Shown piece after piece: positions 33,990 to 41,935 of a stretch of DNA of 64,000 nucleotides. The notes under the pieces were generated by a model, which saw only the letters and a list, made by a program, of their open reading frames with translations, was not told the DNA's origin and made no database searches. Source of the DNA: JANYHH01 sp965249745 (lineage in GTDB: Bacteria; Deinococcota; Deinococci; Deinococcales; JAAFIG01); assembly GCA_965249745.1 (NCBI GenBank), contig OZ252252.1:2976001-3040000 (forward strand), in the 5' to 3' direction. Position numbers and translations under genes: made by a program. The stretch's first letter is position 1; every line of letters begins with the position of its first letter.

Positions 33990-35186
33990 ATGACAACAAA
34001 TTTGAGTGTCGAACAGCAACTCGAGGTGATAGGACGCGGTGCGGTGCAGATCACACCACTCGAGGAGTTGAAGGCGAAACTGGCGACGGGGCGGAAACTC
34101 ACGATTAAACTGGGCTGCGATCCCTCGAGACCCGATTTACATTTGGGACACGCAGTCGTACTCAGAAAGATGCGGCAGTTTCAGGATTTGGGACACAAAG
34201 TCATTCTGATCATTGGGGATTTCACCGGCATGATTGGCGATCCAACCGGAAAGAGCAAAACCCGCCCGGCGCTGAGCTTGGAGCAAACCCGTGAGAACGG
34301 CAAGAGTTACCTCGAGCAAGCGACGCTGATTTTGGATGCTGACCCCGAAAAATTGGAGATTCGGTACAACTCCGAGTGGTTGGAGAGCATGGATTTCGAG
34401 GACGTGATTCGCCTCGCGGCGCGGTACACCGTGGCGCAGATGATGACAAGAGAAGATTTCAAGAACCGCTTCGAGGCGGGCACACCGATCAGTTTGCACG
34501 AGCTGATGTACCCACTGGCGCAGGCGTACGACAGCGTGGCGATCAAAGCGGACGTGGAACTTGGCGGCACGGATCAGACGTTTAATCTGCTCGTCGGGCG
34601 CGACATCCAGAAAGCCTATGACCTCGAGCCGCAGGTGGTGCTGACGATGCCGCTGTTAGTGGGGCTGGACGGCACGGAAAAGATGAGCAAGAGCCTGGAC
34701 AATTATATCGGCATTTCCGAAGCGGCGGACGTGATGTTCAGCAAGCTGATGAAGGTTCCCGACACCGCCCTGCGCGATTACCTGACGCTCTGCACGAATC
34801 TCGAGGTGGAGGCAACCTTAGCGATGGGAGCCGTTCCCGCGCACCGTGTTTTGGCGAGAGCCGTGGTTGCCGAGTACCACGATGCGGCTCTCGTACCGGC
34901 GGCCGAGGAGCGTTACGACAGCGTGGCAAAAGGCGGCATCCCGGACGAGATGCCCGAAATCAAAGTCTCGAGCGAGGCGTTCAACGCCGGTAAGGTCGGC
35001 TTTCTCGAGCTGGCGAAACTCGCGGGCTTCGCTGCCAGCAACGGGGAAGCGCGGCGGCTGATTCAGAATCGCGGTTTGAAACTGAACGGTGAAACTGTGA
35101 CCGACGAGAAATTGACCCTCGAGTTAACCGAGCCGGTCGTCCTGCAAAAAGGCAAGAACGACTTCCGGCGACTCTCGAGAGAATGA
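33990..35186 (+). CDS. tyrS: Tyrosyl-tRNA synthetase
   Basis: 398 residues from ATG 33990, which follows GGAG; an upstream ATG at 33975 contains that ribosome site and is less likely. Class I motifs HLGH (51-54) and KMSKS (231-235). The C-terminus carries an S4-type RNA-binding domain (GEARRLIQNRGLKLNGETV). The HLGH/KMSKS spacing fits the long bacterial TyrZ/TyrRS class. Charges tRNA-Tyr in the cytoplasm. Confidence 0.97.
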   Translation: MTTNLSVEQQLEVIGRGAVQITPLEELKAKLATGRKLTIKLGCDPSRPDLHLGHAVVLRKMRQFQDLGHKVILIIGDFTGMIGDPTGKSKTRPALSLEQTRENGKSYLEQATLILDADPEKLEIRYNSEWLESMDFEDVIRLAARYTVAQMMTREDFKNRFEAGTPISLHELMYPLAQAYDSVAIKADVELGGTDQTFNLLVGRDIQKAYDLEPQVVLTMPLLVGLDGTEKMSKSLDNYIGISEAADVMFSKLMKVPDTALRDYLTLCTNLEVEATLAMGAVPAHRVLARAVVAEYHDAALVPAAEERYDSVAKGGIPDEMPEIKVSSEAFNAGKVGFLELAKLAGFAASNGEARRLIQNRGLKLNGETVTDEKLTLELTEPVVLQKGKNDFRRLSRE

Positions 35187-35239
35187 AAGAATTAACTGCA
35201 CCGAAGCAAGCTTCGAGGAATGTACCCGAGAGAGATTCA

Positions 35240-35372
35240 CGCTTTTTCGCCTCTCCCTGCGGGTGAGGGAGCTGAGCGCAGCGAAGTGCCGTTGACCTCG
35301 AGAACCGTTGTTTGTGATGTGCCGGGCATTCTCGGGGTGACCGGGTTTGCCACAGCAAACCCCTACAGTGTT
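35240..35372. repeat. Degenerate intergenic repeat, related to 18860-19090
   Basis: Holds CTGCGGGTGAGGGAGCTGAG, TGCCGTTGACCTCGA and GGTGACCGGGTTTG...CAAACCCCTAC, the same blocks in the same order as the 18.9-kb copy. The last block is an inverted repeat next to the smc stop and may also work as a terminator. Confidence 0.6.
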
Positions 35373-38300
35373 TTAGGCTCGAGCCAGCGCGGGGTCTTCG
35401 TTGCGGATGCTGAATGTGCGGCTCGTGCCACTGGCATCGGTCGTGACGCCCCAGAGCGCATCGGCAATTTCCATCGTGGCTTTCTGGTGCGTGACCAGAA
35501 TGAATTGCGTGCCTTGGTCTGCCAGAAGGCGCAGGAAATGCGTGAAGCGGCGAATGTTGGCCTCGTCGAGCGGCGCGTCCACCTCGTCCAGCACAGCTAA
35601 TGGCAAGCCCGCGTCGTCTTCGGGGGCGCTCGAGAGGGCGAACAGGAACGCGAGCGCCGCCATCGTGCGTTCCCCGGCGCTCAGGAGTTGCAGGTTGCGG
35701 GTGCGTTTCCCTTTCGGGGTGACGCGCAGCGCCAACCCCTCGAGCGCGCCCGCCTCGTCGCGCACGAGTTCCAGGTCGCCTTCACCGCCCAAGAGTTCCA
35801 CGATGTAATTCTTGAACGAGGCGGTGACGCGGTGGATGCTTTCGCGCAGCTTCGCGGTGACATCGCGCTCTAAGATGTCCAGCGCTTCGCCCAGTTCCGC
35901 GACCGAGGCGAGTGCGTCGGCGGCCCCGGTCTCGAGGTCGTGCAGGCGTTGCGATTCGCCCTGGAACTCTTCGGCGGCGAGCATGTTGACCGCGCCGATT
36001 TCGTCGAGGCGAAGTCGAATCGCGTTGACTCGAGTCGTCCAACCTCGCGGCGTGCCTTCGGGATCGGGTTGGGACAGCAATTCCGTGAGGGCGGCGGCGC
36101 GTTCGGTATCGTCCAGTTCGTCCTCGAGCAGTTCGTTTTGCAAGGATTCGAAATTTCCTTCGCGGCGACTCTTGCCCTCGCGCAGTTTCTCTAGTGCCTC
36201 GCGCCCATCGGAGAGTTCGCGGGTGCGGCGCGTCAACTCCTGCTCGAAGCTGCGCCGCTGCGTTTCCAGGGCGTCCAGTTCGGCTTTTCGTTCTGGCAGG
36301 TTCAACCCGGCGGCGGTGCGCTCCAAACGTTCGATCTCTGGGTTGGCATCGCTGAGCTTCTTGCCCCACTCGAACTGCAACAGGTGCAATTCCTCGAGGC
36401 GCGTGCGGATCGCCCCGGCCCTGGTCTCAACTTGCTGGACCCTTGCCATCGCCTGTTCAAACGTGCGTTGCTGCTCGGCGTAGACCGCGAGGCGCGATTT
36501 GCCCTCGCGCAGCGCGGCGTCAGCGGTTCGTTCAGAGTCGCGGCGTTGATTGACGGCCGCCGTTGCCAACGCCAGTCCAGCCTCGAGCGGGGCGAGGTCG
36601 GGCAGTTCGGTCACGGTCCCATCGGCGGCGACCACGGTCTGCAAGCCCTTCAGCTTGGCCACCAAACTCGTCTCGCGGGTCTCGAGGCTTTCCTGGCGCG
36701 TCACAAGTTGCAGCACGCCGTTGCGGGCGGATTCCAGGGTTTTACGAAGTTCGATCAGTCGCGCCTCGGAGCGCTTGACGGCTTCGCGGGCATTTGTGGC
36801 CGTCTCGCGGTCCTCGTCCAACGCGACCTCGAGTTTCGCCAGATTCTCCTGGAGCGCGTCCAGCTCGGCTTGGGTTTCTTCCAGTCGGCGAGCGTCGGCG
36901 AAGCTCTCCCCGGCGCTGTCGCGCCCGCGCCCGCCGGTGACCGCGCCGCCGGATTCCAGCAGTTCGCCTTCCAGGGTCACGAAGCGCGGTCGGTCGCGGT
37001 ACTGGCGCGCCAAAAGGAGCGCGATCTCGAGGTTTTCAATCACCAGCGTTTCGCCAAACAAACTCTCCAGCACCGTTTCGAGCGGGTTCTGCTTGCTTTT
37101 TTTCTCGCCCGCAATCAGAATATCGTTGACGCTGACAAGTTCGGCGGCGAAGCCCAGCACGCCCTTTTCGGTGGTGATCGGCAGATCGCGGCGGCCCCTC
37201 GAGCGGAGGATATCCAAGGGCAGGAAGGTGGCGCGGCCGCCCGTGCGTTTCAGGCTGTCAATCACGGCTTTGGCGACCTCGCCGCTCCGCACGACAATGT
37301 TTTCCACGCGCCGCCCGAGGGCTGCCCCGATCGCGGTCTCCAAATGGCGCGGCACGCGCAGTAGATCTGAAACCGGTCCGATGATGCCTTCGACGCCGCT
37401 CTGCACCGCCCTGCGCGGACCTTCCGAAAGATACGCCCGGCTTTGCCGAATCTGCTCCAAGCGGGCCGCCTCTTTTTGCAGCGGCGTCCTCGAGCCTTTC
37501 AGTTCGTTGATCCGCATTCCGGTGTCGGAAATGCGCCCGGAGAGGGTCTGCGCCTCGCGCTCCAAACGGTCCAGCATCTTGGTGGCCGCCTCGAGTTCGA
37601 CCCGCGCTTCGTCCACCTGGGGTTGCTGTTCTGTCCTGGCCGCCGCGACCGATGCCAGTTCGGTTTGCACATCGTTCAGGTCGCGCTCCAGGGTTTCGCG
37701 CTCCGCCTGTTGCCGGGCCGAGGTTTCGCGCTGGGCACGGGTCTCGAGTTCCAGACGGTCGCGGCGAATCCGGGCGTCTGCCAGGTCTTTGCGCCACTGC
37801 AAATCCACGCGTTCCGCCTCGCGCAACGCTTCCCGGCTCTGGTGCAGGACAGTCTCGAGCGCGGCGATATCTTCTGAGGGCGGTTCGGGGGGGGTGGGGA
37901 CGGTTTGGGCTGCCAGCCCCTCGAGTTCTGATTCCAGTCCGCCGCGTTCCTTCAGCAATGCAGCAAGGCTGACATCGGCGGCCGCCGCGCGTTCACGCAA
38001 CGCCCTGGCTTCACCCAGTAAACGCTCGGATTCGGCGGCGGTCTCCGCGAGCCGCACCTGTTTTTCCTCGCGGGTCAGCCGCAACCCCTCGAGCGCTTCG
38101 GTCGCCGCGGCCATCGCATGGGCGGTCGTTTCCGCGCCGCGCTCGGTATCCTGCACCTCGCGCTCCAGACGAGCGATCTCGTCACGCAGGGTTCGCAGGC
38201 GGTTCCGTGACAGCGCCCCCTCGAGGCTGTGCAGTTCCAGCGTCAACCCGGCGTACTCTCCGGCGGCGACCGCCTCCTGTTCCAGTTTGGCGACGCGAAG

Positions 38301-38888
38301 GCGCACTTCTCGAGCCAAGTCTTCGGCTCGCTCCAAATGAATTCTGGCTTGCTCTAAGCGCTCCAAGCTCTGCGCACGGCGGTGCGTGGCGCGGGACAGT
38401 CCGGCTGCCTCCTCAAGGTACCCCATCATCGTCGTCGGGTTCGCGCCGACGACCGCGCCGATCTCGCCCTGTCCGACCACGGCGATCCCGCCCGGTCCCA
38501 GCCCGGAGCCGCGCAGAACATCGTGCAGGTCGCGGACTCTGACGGTCTTGCCGTGCAGTTCTAGGTCGCTGTCGCCGTCGCGGTAAATCCGCCGCGCGAT
38601 ATTGACCGCGCCGGAACCCGAAACGTTTTCTAGCTCCAAAATGACTTCCGCCAAATTCAGCGGCGCTTTCCCGGAGGAACCGTGAAAGATCAGCTCACTC
38701 GAGTCGCGCACGCGCAGCTCACGGGTCCGGGCGGTGTGCGAGGCCCAGCGAATCGCCTCGATCACGTTGGACTTCCCGGAGCCGTTCGGTCCGATGACCG
38801 CGTTGACCTTGCCGGTAAACTCCACGCGCACGCGCTCACCGAAGGATTTGAAGCCCTGGATCGTGACGCTTTTGACGCGGACGCTCAC
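35373..38888 (-). CDS. smc: Chromosome segregation protein SMC
   Basis: 1171 residues, normal SMC length. N-terminal ATPase half with Walker A GPNGSGKSN (about 33-41); long coiled coil; hinge around 480-640 (GVEGIIGPVSDLLRVP, GRATFLPLDIL); second coiled coil; C-terminal signature LLSAGERTMAALA and Walker B VLDEVDAPLDEANI. It binds ScpA/ScpB and compacts and segregates chromosomes. ScpA/B genes are not in the window. CTCGAG is frequent inside the gene (21 in 3.5 kb). Confidence 0.98.
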   Translation of the reverse strand: MSVRVKSVTIQGFKSFGERVRVEFTGKVNAVIGPNGSGKSNVIEAIRWASHTARTRELRVRDSSELIFHGSSGKAPLNLAEVILELENVSGSGAVNIARRIYRDGDSDLELHGKTVRVRDLHDVLRGSGLGPGGIAVVGQGEIGAVVGANPTTMMGYLEEAAGLSRATHRRAQSLERLEQARIHLERAEDLAREVRLRVAKLEQEAVAAGEYAGLTLELHSLEGALSRNRLRTLRDEIARLEREVQDTERGAETTAHAMAAATEALEGLRLTREEKQVRLAETAAESERLLGEARALRERAAAADVSLAALLKERGGLESELEGLAAQTVPTPPEPPSEDIAALETVLHQSREALREAERVDLQWRKDLADARIRRDRLELETRAQRETSARQQAERETLERDLNDVQTELASVAAARTEQQPQVDEARVELEAATKMLDRLEREAQTLSGRISDTGMRINELKGSRTPLQKEAARLEQIRQSRAYLSEGPRRAVQSGVEGIIGPVSDLLRVPRHLETAIGAALGRRVENIVVRSGEVAKAVIDSLKRTGGRATFLPLDILRSRGRRDLPITTEKGVLGFAAELVSVNDILIAGEKKSKQNPLETVLESLFGETLVIENLEIALLLARQYRDRPRFVTLEGELLESGGAVTGGRGRDSAGESFADARRLEETQAELDALQENLAKLEVALDEDRETATNAREAVKRSEARLIELRKTLESARNGVLQLVTRQESLETRETSLVAKLKGLQTVVAADGTVTELPDLAPLEAGLALATAAVNQRRDSERTADAALREGKSRLAVYAEQQRTFEQAMARVQQVETRAGAIRTRLEELHLLQFEWGKKLSDANPEIERLERTAAGLNLPERKAELDALETQRRSFEQELTRRTRELSDGREALEKLREGKSRREGNFESLQNELLEDELDDTERAAALTELLSQPDPEGTPRGWTTRVNAIRLRLDEIGAVNMLAAEEFQGESQRLHDLETGAADALASVAELGEALDILERDVTAKLRESIHRVTASFKNYIVELLGGEGDLELVRDEAGALEGLALRVTPKGKRTRNLQLLSAGERTMAALAFLFALSSAPEDDAGLPLAVLDEVDAPLDEANIRRFTHFLRLLADQGTQFILVTHQKATMEIADALWGVTTDASGTSRTFSIRNEDPALARA

Positions 38889-38949
38889 CCGTTACCCGCT
38901 CCCGGAATCCAGACCATGACGGCAGAGTGTAACGCAGATTGACTCTCGA

Positions 38950-39321
38950 TCATTCACTCACGTCATCCGCACCCTGATGTTCCCGGTAGTTGCTCATCGC
39001 GGCTCGAGATGCCTCGAGCGGAAACCGTAATTCGTTCGCATGGAGCTTCTCCAGCACCGCCCGCTCGAGGTCAAGGCCGAGCTGCGACGAGAGTTTCAAC
39101 AGCAGCATCGTCACGTCCGCCAGCTCCCCCTCGAGCCGAGTCTTGGCGTCTGGGTCCGGTGTTTTGTAGCCCGCCAGCACCAGCAATTCCCGCGCCACCT
39201 CGCCCAACTCCTCCATCAAGTGCAGCGCCGTGTGGGCCGGGTTGACCGCATCCCAGCCGCGCTCGGCATCGAAGGTCTCGAGGCGGCGCTGTAACTGGCT
39301 CAGGCTCACTGTTTCGGACAC
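38950..39321 (-). CDS. MazG-like nucleotide pyrophosphohydrolase
   Basis: 123 residues, a single-domain MazG-type protein. The metal motif HLMEELGEVARELL (about 29-42) with ELADVTMLLLKLS shows the ExxE...D pattern. It hydrolyses NTPs or dNTPs to monophosphates, possibly house-cleaning. Its start overlaps the GerMN gene by 16 bases, so it closes the smpB operon. Confidence 0.88.
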   Translation of the reverse strand: MSETVSLSQLQRRLETFDAERGWDAVNPAHTALHLMEELGEVARELLVLAGYKTPDPDAKTRLEGELADVTMLLLKLSSQLGLDLERAVLEKLHANELRFPLEASRAAMSNYREHQGADDVSE

Positions 39322-39875
39322 GTGTCTTTCACGAATGGGTCACTCGTTTCGACGTGTCCGCCGATCGAATCGCTGCGCTTCCCGTTCAGCAGGAATTGCA
39401 CACCCGCGACATCTTTTAAGTCCAGCAGCGTGCTGGCCAAACCGCAGTAGAGCAATGTCTCCGCCGACAAGCCCAACTGATACGCCGTCCAGGTCGCCGG
39501 GATATCCACGAAGACAGTTGTCTTCCAGGCGTAGACGGTCGGCGTGTCCGCGTCCTGCGGTACCAGGCGCAGGCTTTGGGCCGAGCTGGGACCGTCCAAC
39601 CAGGCGCGCACCGCGACCGCCGCTCGAGTCTCGAGTTCGTCGCGGTTCAGCGGTGCGCTACGGCTCTCCACGCTGTAGTTGCGTCCGTCGAGCGCCGCGT
39701 AATAAAGCTTCAGCGGCAGCTCCGACTTGGCGTTGCCGTCCAGTTGCAGCAGCGCCGGGTCAATCTGCAACGGGGTCGGCTGGGTTTGCCAGTAGCGCAC
39801 GGCCAGAATTCCCAGGAGCAGCATTGCGCCGATCAGGTTCCACGGCGTCAGGAAGTACCCGAAGAACCGCCTCAT
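39306..39875 (-). CDS. GerMN-domain protein
   Basis: 189 residues with an N-terminal membrane anchor (about 11-27) and a GerMN-type domain (LPLKLYYAALDGRNYSVESR, AVAVRAWLDGPSS, VFVDIP, GVQFLLNGK). GerMN domains occur with amidases and spore proteins, likely in peptidoglycan or envelope processes. Its ATG overlaps the amidase stop (ATGA). Confidence 0.85.
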   Translation of the reverse strand: MRRFFGYFLTPWNLIGAMLLLGILAVRYWQTQPTPLQIDPALLQLDGNAKSELPLKLYYAALDGRNYSVESRSAPLNRDELETRAAVAVRAWLDGPSSAQSLRLVPQDADTPTVYAWKTTVFVDIPATWTAYQLGLSAETLLYCGLASTLLDLKDVAGVQFLLNGKRSDSIGGHVETSDPFVKDTCPKQ

Positions 39876-41302
39876 CGTTGCGTGCCCTGAATCTGCGGTT
39901 TCAGGTACTCGTACACGCCGTCTGCAACGGCTTGCGAGAGTTTGCGGAGCGCCGCCGGGTCAGCCAGTCGGGTCACATCCTCCTGGGACGATAACCAGCC
40001 CAGGTCCAGTTCCAGGGCCGCTTTCGGGGCGCGCGACAGGATGATCGCGTGATCGTGCTGCAAAACCTGGGCCTCGCTATCGGAGAGCGCCAGGATGCGA
40101 GCGCTGACGACATCGGCGAGCGCCTGCGAGGCGGCACTGTTAGAGATGAAACGCTCGAGCATCGCCTTGTCGCTGGCGCTGGCCTTGTCCAGCAACTTGC
40201 GTCCACCCTGGTAAATGCCCACGTCCGGCGCTTCGGGGGGGCGGTAGTAAATCTGCACGCCCTGGGCGGTCGAACCCGTCAACTTCGAGGCGTGCAAGCT
40301 GATGAAGACATCCGCCTGCAAACTATCCTCGAGCCGTTCGCCGAGGCTCGGATTGCTGTCGCCGCTTCGGGTATACACGACCCGGACGCGCTGCTGCAAT
40401 GAAGCTCCGATCAGGCGGCTGACCCGCAGGGTCAAGTCCTTTTCCGACAACGCCCCGGCCGCCACGCCCGTGTCCGACCCGCCGTGTCCCGCGTCCAGCA
40501 CAACGGTGATCTGCCGGGATTCCAGGGCCACCGGTTCGCGGTCGAAGCGCGGCCCGACATCCACGACCACCCTGGCCGGAACTGGGTTTTGAGTATTTGT
40601 TTGGGCGGGCAGCGCGTAAATGTTGTACCCGCTGTCCTTGGTGATCGGCACGCGAATCTCCAACTTATTGCCGCTGGGTCGCACGCTGGCGGTTTTCAGG
40701 TACTGACCGTCCACCTGGTAATCGGTCGTATCGCCGCTGGTGTAGCGCAGGTACACGACCAGTTGATCGCGCTCGATTCGGCTCGAGAAACCCGTGTCGC
40801 GGCTGACTTCTAGCACCAGGCGTTCGCTGCGGGTGGTCTTGTCGGACTTGACGGCCTCTAACTTTGCCTGCGCGGGTTCGACGATCAATCGCCCACCCGA
40901 ATCGGCGAAGCTCGCGCCTACCGCATCGGCTACAGTGCGAACCGGGAGCAGCAAGCGCCCACCACCGTGACCGGCCGCCAACCCCGACTGCCGCACGCCG
41001 TTGACCTGAAGGGCGCGCTTGTAATTCGTGGCCGCCTGATAGGCGCTGTCCGCCAATTCCAATTGCAGCACACGACCGCCCTGAACCAGCGTCACGGCGT
41101 TGTCGCTAGTACGAATGTCCAACCCGAGCGCCCCGGCGTAATCGAAGGCGGGCGCGTACGCCTGACCGTTGTACAGGGAAGCCGTCAACTCTAAGCCACC
41201 GACCGCCAGCGGTTTCGTCTGCGCGGTTTGCGCCAGCGAAGCCACGATGCCGAGGAGCAAAACGACTAAGCCCGACAGCAAGGCTCGAGGAACTGGTTTC
41301 AT
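39872..41302 (-). CDS. N-acetylmuramoyl-L-alanine amidase
   Basis: 476 residues: signal peptide (about 1-26), a copper-amine-oxidase-N-like region (about 30-140), a beta domain, and Amidase_3 from about 265. Zinc/catalytic residues: DAGHGG, SEKDL (Glu), SLHAS (His) and ELDLGWLSS (Glu). It cleaves the MurNAc-L-alanine bond in the cell wall, for daughter-cell separation. Overlaps smpB upstream and the GerMN gene downstream by 4 bases each. Confidence 0.95.
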   Translation of the reverse strand: MKPVPRALLSGLVVLLLGIVASLAQTAQTKPLAVGGLELTASLYNGQAYAPAFDYAGALGLDIRTSDNAVTLVQGGRVLQLELADSAYQAATNYKRALQVNGVRQSGLAAGHGGGRLLLPVRTVADAVGASFADSGGRLIVEPAQAKLEAVKSDKTTRSERLVLEVSRDTGFSSRIERDQLVVYLRYTSGDTTDYQVDGQYLKTASVRPSGNKLEIRVPITKDSGYNIYALPAQTNTQNPVPARVVVDVGPRFDREPVALESRQITVVLDAGHGGSDTGVAAGALSEKDLTLRVSRLIGASLQQRVRVVYTRSGDSNPSLGERLEDSLQADVFISLHASKLTGSTAQGVQIYYRPPEAPDVGIYQGGRKLLDKASASDKAMLERFISNSAASQALADVVSARILALSDSEAQVLQHDHAIILSRAPKAALELDLGWLSSQEDVTRLADPAALRKLSQAVADGVYEYLKPQIQGTQR

Positions 41303-41724
41303 CGGTAGGCTTCCATCTCGCGTTTGGCGTCTTTCAGTTTTTCGGCCTGCCGTTTGTCATGGAGTTTCTTGCCGCGCGCGACCGCCAGTTCCAGTTTCAG
41401 GCGTCCGCGAACGAAGTACAGGCGCACCGGCACGAGCGTCAAGCCCTTGTGCTGAATGGCAATTTTCAGTTTCTCCAGCTCCTTGCGGTGTAACAATAAT
41501 TTTCGTTTGCGGCTCGGGTCGTGGTTGTTGTAACTCCCCTTGTCGTACGGCGCGATGTACAGGTTTTCCAAGTAGAGTTCGTTGCCTTCAAAGCGGGCGA
41601 ACGAATCGCGGAAATCCACGCCGCCATCCCGAACGGACTTGATCTCCGTGCCACGCAATTCCATGCCTGCCTCGAAACGCTCGAGCAGTTCGTATTCAAA
41701 GCGGGCGCGACGGTTTTCAAACAC
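41299..41724 (-). CDS. smpB: SsrA-binding protein SmpB
   Basis: 141 residues from GTG 41724 (VFENRRARFEYELLERFEAG); the frame continues upstream but without family similarity. Contains GTEIKSVRDGGVDFRDSFA, YLENLYIAPYDKGSYNNHDP and the basic tail KKLHDKRQAEKLKDAKRE. It guides tmRNA to stalled ribosomes. tmRNA itself was not found in the window. Confidence 0.95.
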   Translation of the reverse strand: MFENRRARFEYELLERFEAGMELRGTEIKSVRDGGVDFRDSFARFEGNELYLENLYIAPYDKGSYNNHDPSRKRKLLLHRKELEKLKIAIQHKGLTLVPVRLYFVRGRLKLELAVARGKKLHDKRQAEKLKDAKREMEAYR

Positions 41725-41935
41725 AACCCGGATTTTACCCGTTCGATGTGAGCTAGGTGAATAGGGTGGACGACCGGGTTTTAGACGGGGTGATGCAAGG
41801 CAGGGTGACAGCATCACCTCGAAGCGGAGACCCAGCGCGTTCCTACCAAAAGCTGGCGCGGCCGTGTGCGGCTTTCCTCCTCTCGCGCCCCCAAAGCGCG
41901 GTAAGCTGAGATCAGATCTCACCTGCGGAGGGCCC

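Noticed and set aside
33880..33990. T-box leader before tyrS
   Set aside because: No AGGGTGG-type T-box sequence or specifier stem is visible; only the terminator-like hairpin is supported.
36550..38340. 596-residue Ser/Arg-rich open frame on the plus strand
   Set aside because: Entirely antisense to smc, with low-complexity composition and no family motif.
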